NCBI GenBank assembly: GCA_001642005.1
Contig: LWCA01000366.1
Coordinates: 1-30,932 of the forward strand
Reading direction: 5' to 3'
DNA length: 30,932 nucleotides
Origin: Intoshia linei
Taxonomy: Eukaryota > Orthonectida > Rhopaluridae
The notes below the pieces were generated by a model that worked only from the letters and a program-made list of their open reading frames with translations, had not been told where the DNA came from and searched no databases. Both the position numbers and the translations under genes were made by a program. Within the stretch, counting starts at the first letter, position 1. Each line of letters opens with the position of its first letter. Positions 1 through 9,475 of the stretch are shown one piece after another.

Positions 1-209
1 AACTGGGATACCAAAATAGAACATGTCTCCACGAGTATTAGAATGTTACCATCTGAGAGAACTGGTATATCTCCAATTGAAATGGTATACGGAAAAAAAT
101 GAATACAATTTCAAATAATAGAACAGTATCAATGAAAATATATTGAAAGAATGAAACACAACTATGATAAGAGAGTACAAAAATCAAAAAGTTACCATCA
201 TAAAAAATT
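1..209 (+). pseudogene. Ty3/gypsy-type integrase C-terminal remnant
   Basis: Frame 1 from base 1 reads as the end of a retroelement integrase core: TGISPIEMVYGKK matches the family's usual 'TG.SPFEL.YG' segment. It is followed by a basic stretch (ERMKHNYDKRVQKSKSYHHK) like the spacer that follows the core in pol proteins. In-frame stops at 100-102 and again near 152 and 208 show it is dead. The 5' part lies outside the window. The match is from family knowledge by eye; the element could instead be BEL/Pao-like, but the polypurine tract and TG-initiated repeat downstream fit an LTR element. Confidence 0.7.
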
Positions 210-452
210 ATGAGCCAATACTTCCAAAAAAATCAAAAGATCATAAAATTTTCAAACGACGAAATAAACGCAATTAAAGAACCTACAAAGTTTAAGGATT
301 ATATTTTAAATATAAGCAAAGTTAATGAGTTCAATAATTTTAATCCTCCATTATTGAATGTAATAAAAATTGCCAACAAAACTTTTGGTCAACATTTTGT
401 AATGAATAAAATCAAAAGTATACTAGATGTTAACAATATTACAATATCTTAA
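210..452 (+). CDS. Terminal ORF of the retroelement remnant (80 aa)
   Basis: An 80-aa open frame, shifted relative to the integrase frame just upstream, runs up to the polypurine tract. It is rich in Lys, Asn and Ile, with no signal peptide, membrane segment or Cys pattern. Its position between integrase and 3' LTR suggests either the frameshifted C-terminal tail of pol or a leftover third frame. I do not recognise the protein. Because the upstream pol is broken, this is probably a non-functional relic that happens to have stayed open. Confidence 0.4.
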   Translation: MSQYFQKNQKIIKFSNDEINAIKEPTKFKDYILNISKVNEFNNFNPPLLNVIKIANKTFGQHFVMNKIKSILDVNNITIS

Positions 453-461
453 CGAGGGAGA
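452..461 (+). promoter_or_regulatory. Polypurine tract before 3' LTR
   Basis: The tract ACGAGGGAGA directly precedes TGTAGTATC. A purine-rich run next to a TG dinucleotide is the usual plus-strand primer and LTR start arrangement of LTR retrotransposons. Confidence 0.5.
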
Positions 462-463
462 TG

Positions 464-508
464 TAGTATCTCTATACATACCATTTTATTAAAGTTATAG
501 AGATACTA
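464..508. repeat. 13-bp perfect inverted repeat in LTR start
   Basis: TAGTATCTCTATA at 464-476 is the exact reverse complement of 496-508, with a 19-nt loop. It lies immediately inside the presumed LTR start and could fold as a hairpin in RNA. Confidence 0.85.
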
Positions 509-543
509 ATTATCACTCAATGACTCAAGAATCTTTAAAGAAT

Positions 544-766
544 GTAAATATTAATTGTAAATGTAAATGTTAATTGTATTTTAGCTTAATTAAATAAATA
601 ATTATCATATTTATTACACTTTTTATTGATTGTTTATCAGTATTTTAAAGCCAAATCATTGAGTAATATTTTCTCATAATTTAAAAATATTGTGAAATTA
701 TTAAATTTATCAACTCCCAAAATGTCTACTTGTGCTGAGCACGAGTGGCACGAGGTGGAGAGTCGC
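544..766 (+). repeat. Duplicated segment, copy 1 of 2
   Basis: This 223-bp segment is identical by eye to 1279-1501. Copy 2 starts immediately after the single N at 1278, so the duplication coincides with a contig edge. Confidence 0.9.
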
Positions 767-767
767 C

Positions 768-1010
768 ACTGATTCAGATATAGTCGATTGGGGTGAACTA
801 GACAGTTTTTTAGATCAAAATTATGTTTCAGCTAGTAAATGTATTCGTCGACACTGGAATGTGAAATCAAAGCCTATGAAAGTAGCATTTACTAACGAGG
901 TATCGGAACGCGCCCTTGTACAAATGGAAATCTTAATAATAACAGTTCGAACTGATCAAAAATTAGAGTTAAAACTTTTGTCAAAATTCAATAAATTACT
1001 AAATTATTAA
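768..1010 (+). pseudogene. Family X transposon protein, C-terminal remnant
   Basis: From about 771 the frame reads SDIVDWGELDSF, then a basic WNVKSKPMKV segment, then SERALVQMEI, ending in KLELKLLSKFNKLLNY and a stop. A second, frameshifted copy of the same protein lies on the minus strand at 25395-25620 inside an element with TIRs and an 8-bp target duplication, so this is transposon-borne. No ATG opens the frame; it begins at the junction with the repeat at 544-767, so the N-terminal part is missing. The SERALVQ segment loosely resembles the C-terminal end of a protein family abundant in insect genomes that I recall but cannot name. Confidence 0.6.
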
Positions 1011-1277
1011 AATATGCTGTTATAATTTGTATTATTTATTTGTCTTTATCCTTGTGAGGTTATCCCACAGTGGCTTTTAGTACTACTCTTCTCTACTCTC
1101 CGTTAAAGATGAATATAGGTCTACCAGGGTAAAAAAGTATTATATCTCTTTTCTCTCTAGAGGTCATTATTTATCTCTATCTAAATACAAATTGTAATAG
1201 CATATTTTACATTTAAATATCTGTGTATATATGTAAAAATGTTCATGTGTATGTAATATGTGTATGTATGTGTATAT
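941..1277 (+). repeat. 337-bp segment repeated exactly at 7410-7746
   Basis: It is identical by eye to the first 337 bases after the N at 7409. It covers the tail of the family X frame, AT-rich DNA and a GTATGT-rich run. Exact identity, ending at an N on each side, looks like an unmerged contig overlap. Confidence 0.9.
1210..1277. repeat. TG/TA-rich simple repeat at contig end
   Basis: A degenerate run of GTATGT and GTATAT ends at the N. The same run continues uninterrupted at 7680-7810, which shows that the contig broke in low-complexity sequence. Confidence 0.8.
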
Positions 1278-1278
1278 N
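1278..1278. other. Single-N assembly join 1
   Basis: One undetermined base separates a simple repeat (left) from a duplicate of 544-766 (right). This marks a scaffold join, not a biological junction. Confidence 0.85.
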
Positions 1279-1501
1279 GTAAATATTAATTGTAAATGTA
1301 AATGTTAATTGTATTTTAGCTTAATTAAATAAATAATTATCATATTTATTACACTTTTTATTGATTGTTTATCAGTATTTTAAAGCCAAATCATTGAGTA
1401 ATATTTTCTCATAATTTAAAAATATTGTGAAATTATTAAATTTATCAACTCCCAAAATGTCTACTTGTGCTGAGCACGAGTGGCACGAGGTGGAGAGTCG
1501 C
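1279..1501 (+). repeat. Duplicated segment, copy 2 of 2
   Basis: This is the partner of 544-766. After 1501 the flank differs (GACATGTCAATATTG here, family X sequence in copy 1), so these are two insertion sites of one repeat family. Confidence 0.9.
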
Positions 1502-1686
1502 AACTGATTGACATGTCAATATTGTGAATTAAAAACCAATATTTATTCGTTTTTATGGGAAACAATATTTATTAAAGAGGGATGGGCAGTCCATCATATT
1601 TGTTTTTTTTAGTTTAAATATTATGTATACAAGTAATAATATATTTACATTGTATTTACATCGCACATAAATAACGAAATCCACAC

Positions 1687-3088
1687 ATGAGACAGAGGTT
1701 ACGTGGATGTCAAAATAAACTAAATGATATATTAGTCGTATACGCATCATTTATGGTGTTTTTTATAACGGAAGGATTTGCGTATACTTTACCAATTTTA
1801 TTGGTTTATTTCAGAAAAAAATTTGTGCTAAACAACACGGACGTATCAAATTATGTATTACTAGCTTATTCTTCATTTAGAATTTCAGGTAATTTAGTTT
1901 TTTATATAATTCATTGGTTTTAATTTTTTCAATAAATTAAAACTTCAATAAGTTTAGCGTTTAATTTAGGTGCACTAGCAGCGACTATTAACAATTACAT
2001 AGGATATCCAAAAAGCATTTTCTTAGGATCAGTTATTATAACAATTTCTAATGTATTTTATCATTTACATTCAAACTGGAAGGTGTGTTTATTGATGAAT
2101 TCATTTTTTAGCAACATTGGAATGGGTATATTGTATTATAGTGTATTTTTATTTACTCTGGATTACTACGATATTCACACCACAAAAGCTATAGGCTTGG
2201 CAAGTTCTGGCTCAGCGTTTGGAGGAATGGCATTTCCGTATATAATACAATATCTTGTTGATCATACTGGAATTGATTATTACATGTATTTTTTATCAAT
2301 GGGAATGGGCCTAATTGGTTTGATTCATTTGCCAATCTATATAATAGTAGTGAAACAAAATCCTCAAAAGCTTACTGTAACGGCAAACGTGAGAAACATC
2401 ACAAAAGATGGAATTTTAAAAAATATAACGTATTATTTAGGAATAGATATTCTAAAAGACAAAAAGTTTATAAGTTTTATGTTTATTATGTGTCTATTGA
2501 CTATATCTGTTTACAACCCTTTTGTATTTATCATCCAACATGTATCAAGAAAATTTAAGGATGCTAAAAAGATAAATATCACTATTTTAATGTCTCTATC
2601 AAGAGGGATTGGACAAATATTTCTAGGCGTATTGTGTGATCAATCAAAATTTTCCAATATTTTAATTTTTAGTATTTATACATTTATTTCAGGAATTATT
2701 TTCTATTTTTTAATTTTTACAACCACCTTCAACCTTTTGATGTTTGTGTACATTTCTTACTCTTTTTTCCATGCTGGAGTGATAATATTGCCTAGTGTTT
2801 GTTTAAAAAATTTTTTAAGTCTTTCGAAATTAAAAGTAGGCTTTGCTTATTATTCAATTTTGACTGCAATATTTTTACCAATTGGATCACAAATAAATGG
2901 TATGATTTTATTAATATTTTTAAAACAGTCTAGCGTTGATCTTAAATGCAAATAAATTGGACCGAATTGTAATTGTATATATTGTAAATGGAACTATTAC
3001 AATAATATCTGCGATTTGTATGGTTCTTTTATCTGCCAGTCTGTTAAAATTCTACAAAAAACGAATAAAATATAAAAATTTATTGTAA
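1687..3088 (+). CDS. MFS transporter, monocarboxylate-transporter-like, gene 1 (428 aa)
   Basis: My model has exons 1687-1888, 1970-2899 and 2934-3088, all phases agreeing, giving 428 aa. Intron 1 (81 bp) is GT-AG; intron 2 would be only 34 bp. A TAA lies five codons upstream of the ATG. The protein is almost entirely hydrophobic, with about 12 membrane segments. Landmarks are GLASSGSAFGG (about 143-153) before a TM segment and SRGIGQIFLGVLCD (about 278-291), the SLC16-type C-half signature region. By family it should carry small organic acids or related solutes across a membrane; the substrate is unknown. Unlike gene 2 it lacks the N-terminal DG..G motif, and its central loop is short (about 38 residues). 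A 29-34 bp frame break near 2900 could instead mean a pseudogene. Confidence 0.7.
2900..2933 (+). other. Candidate 34-bp intron in MFS gene 1
   Basis: The GTATGA donor at 2900 and TCTAG acceptor at 2933 restore the frame (phase 1) and rejoin TM11 to a clear last membrane segment. An acceptor at 2928 (29 bp) leads to a stop. Gene 2 has a 52-bp phase-1 intron at the same protein position. Confidence 0.45.
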
Positions 3089-3790
3089 AAATTAAATGGT
3101 ACAAACAAAACGGTTTGGTCTTGAAAATTTTAAATTATTTAATATTACAAACAGTAGGTCAAAAGTGGTAATGTTTATGATTTTTCTTTTTTCAATAATT
3201 ATTATTATAATACCAAAAAAGTTAAATTTGTCGCACTATCATATTTATTTGAGAAACTACATGTACTGTAGTACTTGAATGTGGTGAAAATTTTTAGCAT
3301 CTGATGTTAACGTGGGTGATTGAATTCAAGTGATAAGACTACATATTTTTTATTTGAAATAAAACCTTAAAAATTAATGAAAAAAAAACTTTAATTTTTT
3401 GAAAACGGTATGTCACTTAATAATTCTTTTAAAATTCATATTATTTTGGAATAACATATTTATTTTATTCTATTTCAAAAAAATGACTAACTTGATAAAA
3501 TTATAATTTATTAGAAATAACTTAAATTACTTAATGTAATTATCATTAACTTTTTTAAAATAAAAGTATATGAATATTGTTGAGTAGTTTATATAGGGGT
3601 TATTAGGAAAATTGGTAATACATTATAGTGCAGTAATGGTCTCGTATATAACATTATACTAGTAGCTACGTTAAATCGATTATAAATAAACAATTATAAC
3701 ATTAAAACATTATAAATAAACGTTTAATCTGAATATTAGATCAAATAAAAATTTCATTTAAAACTAGGGTTGATAATAAATATAATATAC
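3089..3790. other. Spacer between MFS genes
   Basis: AT-rich intergenic DNA. A 60-codon open frame at 3096-3278 has no recognisable features and is probably chance. The promoter of MFS gene 2 is presumably in the last few hundred bases, but no convincing core element stands out. Confidence 0.5.
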
Positions 3791-5957
3791 ATGAACTTTT
3801 CAAAACAGATTGATGGATCATACGGCATATTAATAGTAATTGCTGCTTACATTTTTTATTTTATAGTTGATTCTTGGACATATACATCACCTTTAATATT
3901 TGATTTAATTCAAAAAAAACACAATAATGATTCTTCGTCGATCAATTTGTTTGTGACATTGATATTTTCTATACCTTGCTTCACAGGCTTAATTGTGTGC
4001 CATTTGATTGTCAAAATTGGATATACTCGTTGTGGTATTTTGGGAACACTAATATTTACGATACCATTATTATTCTATCATCAAATTGTCAGTTGGTCGA
4101 TAGTACTGGTAGTGATTAGTGGAATTTCGAGCGTTGGATTGGGATTTTTTTATTTTGTACCTTACTTGAATGTAATGCACTTTTTCAATAGGCACCGAGG
4201 TGTAGCATTAGGATTTACTACACTTGGTTCAGCAATGGGTGGAGCCATATTTCCGTATTTTTTTAATATTTTGCACTTGAATTATCCCAACAGTTACATG
4301 TACATTTTGGGAACTTTTATTTTGATTCTTCTTTTTATTTGTTCTTTTGTTTTTAAAGAACCTGAAAATCATGATATTGAAAAAATAGAACCAGTTGAAT
4401 TAACAAAGAGTTTAGAAAACAATCAACAAAAAAATTGTAAATCTATGGAAAATTTAATTAAATTCAGTTCTGAAAGCGTTCACAATAAAATAAAGAATAA
4501 TTTAAACACTATTCCAAAAAAAGTACGTAAAAATTGGAAACACATCTGTATTAACATATTACATGTACACCTGTTTGAAAATGTAAATTTTGATATTTTC
4601 TTGACGTTTACGTTTATTGCATGTTTATTTTTAACAAACTGTTTTGTTTATATTGGACAACACGTTGAAAGTGTTTTGAATAAACACGAAGTCACAAGTG
4701 AAACAGAATGGAAGGTTTCATTTGTTTTAACGGTCATGTCTACTGGTAGAGGTTTCGGACAATTAACTATGGGGGTTTTGATGGATCATTCCAATTATTC
4801 TCCTTTTAATCTATTAGGCAGCTGTTTCGTTATGATATGTAATATTTTATTTTATATTACTTGTGGCATAATTTTTTCATAAATTATAAAAATTTCTCTG
4901 CCATTTAATATAAACCGAGGAAAGTAGAAATCCTAGATAAATTTGTCATTTTTAACTTTTTTATTAACAGGTTTACTTGCATTAAAAACAGATGCGGCTA
5001 GTACAATTAACACATAGTTTACGAAAATAGATGAAATTCATTTTTACCAATTTTGGAATATTTTTTAGGTTTCAATATTACATAAATAAAATATAGAATT
5101 TTTTAAAGATTACATTTCAAATACAGTTTTTTTCGGGACGTATATTAAGATATATTTGAACCTTCCAATTTCATATCTTCAGGGTCAAAAACCCCTATTG
5201 TCCCTCTTTTTGAAAATGAAACGAGTTGGAGAATTTAAAAAATTATATACGCTGATGCGGATTTTAAAATTATAAACATTATCATAAATTTAAATTTAAA
5301 AAAATTATATCTTCAATCGTGTCATATCGTGAATTTATTTTTTTGGCATAATAAAAGAGTGCCCTCGGCAGAGCTAGGTGCTGTTTGTACATAGTACAAA
5401 ACTGCCAAGCTAGTGTTTATATATAGTTCTATTAGACGGGATCACGTGCTCCCTGGAACCTACAACACGACGCCACAGATTTAGACTAAATCTATATTTG
5501 TGTGAGACCAAATAAAAAATTAAAAGTATAATTTTAGCATTGATTCAATATTTGATCGCATTTATGGAAAATTACATTTTGTTGTTGATATTATATGGAG
5601 CATTTTCAGCGTTCTTTTCATCAATTGACATATTACCAGTTTTTTGTCTAAATAAAATGGTTGCAGAAAAACATATAAATGTTTCTTTTTCGTTTATGAT
5701 TTTATCTGCTGGTATATCCACGATAATTGGAGGCCAAATATCTTGTAATTTACAATTTATATTTTGATTTAGTATTTATATTAATACTAAAACTAGATGT
5801 TATATATAAAAAGTATCAACAATATATGATGATTTATGTTGTATCTGCTACGATATCATTGATATCATCATTTATGCTAATAATTCTTGGATACAAAGTT
5901 AAAAACGAAGCAAATTATGTCAAATCGAAAAATGAAAATGAAATTAACGTCCTTTGA
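3791..5957 (+). CDS. MFS transporter, monocarboxylate-transporter-like, gene 2 (479 aa)
   Basis: Exons 3791-4862, 5538-5744 and 5797-5957 join in phase (phase 1 at both junctions) to 479 aa, the normal MCT/SLC16 length. Residues 7-12 are IDGSYG, corresponding to the DG(G/S)(W/F/Y)G motif that opens TM1 in this family. TM segments fill about 13-188. RHRGVALGFTTLGSAMGG (about 134-151) is the TM4-5 region. A charged cytosolic loop spans about 190-265. GRGFGQLTMGVLMD (319-332) is the C-half signature. Intron 1 (4863-5537, 675 bp) contains a family Y repeat copy and a promoter-like module; intron 2 is 52 bp (a 28-bp alternative acceptor at 5772 fits worse). It is a tandem paralogue of 1687-3088. 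I chose the ATG at 3791 because upstream codons in frame contain no ATG. Expected role: plasma-membrane solute carrier, substrate unknown. Confidence 0.82.
5100..5328 (-). repeat. Family Y repeat, copy D (inside MFS gene 2 intron)
   Basis: The reverse complement aligns with 9200-9370 and 11640-11810: shared blocks include ATGATAATGTTTAT, TTTTAAAATCCG, TCTCCAACTCGTTT and GGGTTTTTGACCC. It lies wholly inside intron 1 of MFS gene 2. Confidence 0.75.
5329..5425 (+). promoter_or_regulatory. Duplicated promoter-like module, copy 1
   Basis: About 73 bp align without gaps to 29620-29692, including the GC-rich block GTGCCCTCGGCAGAGCTAGG (from 5359) and the palindrome-like GTACATAGTAC. A TATATATA run follows about 60 bp after the start of the block, at the same spacing as a TATATAAAA in the other copy. 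It could be the end of a family Y element or a mobilised promoter. Confidence 0.45.
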
Positions 5958-6151
5958 AATGTAAAAGTAAACACCATTTAGATGCAACATAAAAAAATTT
6001 ATTATTTGTATATCTTTTGCGAAATATATTTTAAATTTTGAGATATAATTAAATAGAGAAACTTCATTTATGTATACATGTATGTAACGTTGTCCAAATA
6101 TAAAATATATTTAATGGGATAATGACTTATTAACCATAAAAATATTTTTCC
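5958..6151. other. Spacer, nothing recognised
   Basis: AT-rich sequence between MFS gene 2 and the third MFS fragment. No MFS N-terminal half was found here in any frame. Confidence 0.5.
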
Positions 6152-6454
6152 AGTATTTTTCTACACAATTGCTTTGTTTATGTTGGTCAACATGTTGATT
6201 ATGTATTACATGAATATACTTATATCGTGAATACTTCCAGCAAAATTTTTCTGGTAATATCCACCATGTCAATTGGAAGAAAATTGGGACAAGTTATTTT
6301 AGGATTTGTCGTTGATTACTCCAAACCATCTTATTTCGTTTTGTATGCATCTTGTTATGTAGCTATAAGTACTTTATTATATATAAATCAGGGCATCTCA
6401 AAAGTGTTTACCATGTTCCATTTTATATTTTTATATGATTACTCAATTTTATAA
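6152..6454 (+). pseudogene. Third MFS paralogue, C-terminal fragment
   Basis: The frame reads NCFVYVGQHVDYVL, then STMSIGRKLGQVILGFVVDYS, matching NCFVYIGQHVESVL and STGRGFGQLTMGVLMDHS of MFS gene 2 at about 283-335. Only TM7-TM9 are present. The N-terminal half is absent upstream, and no exon for TM10-12 was seen before the contig end at 7408. A possible acceptor (TTTTTCCAG) sits at 6153, where gene 2 has no intron. The homologous donor site at the end of the fragment is not conserved. It is best read as a partial tandem duplicate that no longer codes for a transporter; a missing exon in an assembly gap is the alternative. Confidence 0.7.
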
Positions 6455-6964
6455 AAATATAAAAAATGATAATTTGGTAATGTTACATTCCACAGAATAA
6501 AAAAATAGAATATATTTTAAATTGAATAATTACCAGAACTTTAATTCTTTAAATAATAGCTATTTGAATTCCCACACTTGAAAACTTATAAACTGTTTCT
6601 TAAGATATAAATGTAAAGTACTTTTATTAATTTGGGGGCCTTTTTTAATAGTATAGTCCATATTGCCTATGCCTTAAAACGGCTTTGCCTAATTTATGGC
6701 ATATTTTAGTATTACTGACTTTTAAGTTAATGTTTTTAATATCTTTATGAATACTTTTTTATTGTGATAAAATGGTAACAAGGAATAACAGCAGTGGTGA
6801 CTCTCCAATTTGAGCTACTCAGACTGAGTTAGTGATTGTGATTTCCCGGGAAAAATAAAAAAATTTTATTCATATATAATATAGAAGCATTAAAATTTTT
6901 AGAGACTTTAATTAATTTTAGAAACAAAAAGAAATTTAATTAGAAAAAAATTTATTTATTTTAG
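6455..6964. other. Spacer with one transposon-like terminus
   Basis: AT-rich. At 6792 the sequence CAGTGGTGACTCTCCA begins a terminus that resembles, inverted, the shared right end of the repeats at 766 and 1501. No partner end was found nearby. No gene seen. Confidence 0.4.
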
Positions 6965-7142
6965 ATTGTTGAAAAAGTGTTTCAAAACACACATAATATT
7001 GATAGATTCGTCTTTTAAACGCGAACTTAGAAGCAGTAGAGAAATTTATTGCATTTTGTGTGAACGTAGGTTGAACGATCATAAGGCTTCCTTTAATTTT
7101 AACAATCTTGATGATGGCGTTCCAGTTCGTAACAACTTATAA
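6965..7142 (+). pseudogene. Exon-like open stretch with C..C motif
   Basis: After a TTTATTTTAG acceptor-like site, an open frame of about 58 codons reads through KCFKTHIILIDSSFKREL and REIYCILCERRLNDHK to a TAA. Its composition (Cys pair, charged residues) is more protein-like than the surrounding AT spacer, but there is no start codon, no upstream exon and no family I recognise. It may be the last exon of a gene cut off by the contig, or an old transposon remnant. Confidence 0.3.
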
Positions 7143-7340
7143 TATTGGAAAAAGGATATTTTTCCAATAAGGGCTGGAAAATTAGATTTTTATTTGTGGT
7201 TTGATGAAACGGATTTTTTTCATAGTATTTCGTAAAATCGGATTTTTGAAAAGAATATCGGTGTAAGACAATTTTTCCATGAGGGCTTGAAATGGTATTT
7301 TTGATTAAATTTTATTAGTGGTGGGATTTTTGAAATGGTA
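7143..7340. repeat. Degenerate short-unit repeat, inverted relative to 23860-24270
   Basis: Units such as GGATATTTTTCCAATAAGGG and AAATCGGATTTTTGAAAAG recur imperfectly here. They are the reverse complement of the AAAAATCCGATTTTACCAA units at 23860-24270, so both sites hold the same minisatellite-like family. Confidence 0.5.
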
Positions 7341-7408
7341 AATTTTAAATATTATAATATAATTATATTTTCATAGTAATAACAAACATAAATCAAATAC
7401 AGGTATGT

Positions 7409-7409
7409 N
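7409..7409. other. Single-N assembly join 2
   Basis: One undetermined base is immediately followed by 337 bases identical to 941-1277. Sequence then continues where the first contig stopped. Confidence 0.85.
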
Positions 7410-7746
7410 AACAGTTCGAACTGATCAAAAATTAGAGTTAAAACTTTTGTCAAAATTCAATAAATTACTAAATTATTAAAATATGCTGTTATAATTTGTA
7501 TTATTTATTTGTCTTTATCCTTGTGAGGTTATCCCACAGTGGCTTTTAGTACTACTCTTCTCTACTCTCCGTTAAAGATGAATATAGGTCTACCAGGGTA
7601 AAAAAGTATTATATCTCTTTTCTCTCTAGAGGTCATTATTTATCTCTATCTAAATACAAATTGTAATAGCATATTTTACATTTAAATATCTGTGTATATA
7701 TGTAAAAATGTTCATGTGTATGTAATATGTGTATGTATGTGTATAT
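7410..7746 (+). repeat. Exact copy of 941-1277
   Basis: See 941-1277. The simplest explanation is that this contig overlaps the first one and that 1279-7408 was placed between them in error. Confidence 0.9.
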
Positions 7747-7989
7747 AATGTATATATATGTGTATGTATGTGTAAATAATGTATATGTATATAAATGTAT
7801 ATAAGTATAAAAACAAACAATAATAAAGTTCTTTTGTCATGCTTTTAAAAAAGGTTTATAAAAATTGGCGATAGAAATTACCAAACTAGATAAAATTTAA
7901 TCGGTAATTGTGTTCTAAATTACATTTCGAATGCTCAGTAAAATATACTTTTGTTAATTCAACCGAAAGTTTAAAAAAGGGACACCCTA
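7747..7989 (+). mobile_element. 3' terminal part of family X element, copy 1
   Basis: The reverse complement of 7830-7989 aligns with 25203-25370 of the complete copy: TAGGGTGTCC, TTTCGGTTGAATTA and AAAGTATATTTTACTGA are shared. The element ends in GGGACACCCTA at 7989. The flanking TTGTTCAT would be the right target duplication; the left end is not in the window. Confidence 0.65.
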
Positions 7990-8159
7990 TTGTTCATATA
8001 ATTATAATTTTATTATAAGGCTTATAATATATATTCAATAGCTTGACTGTTATGTTGTTCATACAAATAGCAGTTAGCCCGACCCAGGGCGAAAAATAAA
8101 CCAATAAAATAAATTAAATAAAATGTTACTTAAAAATTCTATTAGCTATTAATAATCCT

Positions 8160-9475
8160 TCAAAGGTATGGTTCTGAACTTGTTTTAACATGGACCGGCT
8201 TATTATTTTTAAAAAATATCCGAGAATTTAGGTTTCATAAAATTTTAGGACATTTTTCATATTTATAATAAAGGGTAATTTGTGATTTTGATTATGAAGG
8301 TGTGCGTTTCTGAGGCTGAGATTGACGACGATGTTAATGATTTTTAAACACATCCCAGAAGTTATATTTTTTTAAATTTTTGGGATGCTTATATTTTAAA
8401 AAAAAATGCAACTTGGGTTTTTCACCGTAAAGGACTCAATTTTGGAAAATAAAACTCAGATAATAAACATCAATAAGATAAACATCACATGCGAAAATAT
8501 TTATTATTAATTGGTTATTATGTATCTAGTCTAATAATAGTTCGTTGTTGTAGATTGAAAAATTGCAAAGGAATCAATTATATAGATTTTCACCCATATT
8601 TTTTTATTGAAAATGTGTATGTAATGTGAAGAGGATATTTAGAGTTGTCAATATTTGTGAAGTAAATATCTTATATGGTTTTGGAATACACAGCACTACC
8701 AAAGCACACTTGGAATAGTATTGTTACTAGGTGACAACGCTACAGTGTAGACGTTAAATGCACATTTTTTTGAAATTGTAGGATCAATATTTACATTTTC
8801 AATTTTTATTTTACGTTAATCGAAATATTGGAAAAATATTGGTTGATAATACATTATGTATAATACATAATATATATTAAAAATTATTTTTCACCGGGAA
8901 TGCATAGTTTTACTGGGTTCAAATTTTATATTTTATATCAACTGGAGTAAGCTCTATATTCTCTTGTTTTTTAATTTTGGGACCGATAATTATTTGAAAT
9001 TTTTTGTTTTAATAAAATATTTCGTAAAAAAATGTATATGAATACTAAGTGCTTTTTTGACCATGAAGGCGTCACTTATTTAGATTGAAATTATTTGTGT
9101 CTGTTAACAGGATAAAACTGTACCACCGCTAAATTTTTTTTAAATTCTAGGGTTATTTTCATTAAAAAAAGGGTAATTTGTGGTTTTGACCATGAAGATA
9201 TATTTTTTTTAAATTTAAATTTATGACAATATTTATGATTTTAAAATCCGTATCAGAGTATATACTTTGTTAAATTCTCGAACTAGTTTGATTTTCAAAC
9301 AATAGGACAATTGGATTTTTGACCCGTAAGATGTAAGTTTGAAAGGTTGAAATTTATTTTACTAACACACTTATAAAAACTGTAATTGAAATGTGGCTTT
9401 ATAAAATTCTAAGATTGGTAGTTATTAAAATAAACGATAACACACACAGATAAACAAAGCATATTATATACAAAG
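8160..9475 (+). repeat. Family Y repeat, copies A and E
   Basis: Bases 8970-9475 align with 11420-11930 in the same orientation (shared blocks: GAATACTAAGTGCTTTTTTG, GTGTCTGTTAACAGGATA, AGGGTAATTTG). Bases 8250-8470 are a more diverged copy of the AGGGTAATTTGTG unit. Bases 8870-8980 match the reverse complement of 29180-29260. It looks like a composite non-coding transposon of more than 1 kb; no TIR or target duplication could be fixed and no transposase was seen. Confidence 0.65.

Larger units (their letters stand above)
462..767 (+). mobile_element. Probable 3' LTR (about 306 bp), right edge uncertain
   Basis: It starts with TGTAGT after the polypurine tract and contains a 13-bp perfect inverted repeat near its 5' end. 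Its last 223 bp recur at 1279-1501, after which the two copies diverge, so a repeat boundary lies at about 766-774. The shared right end is GGAGAGTCGCC/A. That end also resembles, inverted, a CAGTGGYGACTCTCCA terminus at 6792, so the right part could instead be the end of a hAT-like element. Confidence 0.45.

Noticed and set aside
1553-1750. 65-codon minus-strand frame over the start of MFS gene 1
   Set aside because: Antisense to a clear exon, low-complexity hydrophobic composition, no homology.
5727-5957. A separate 76-codon ORF starting at 5727
   Set aside because: Its second half is the last exon of MFS gene 2; the first 20 codons are the end of the previous exon and intron read out of frame.
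8910-8935. GGGTTCAAAT as a tRNA B box
   Set aside because: No A box or cloverleaf pairing around it; it belongs to family Y repeat sequence also seen at 29200.
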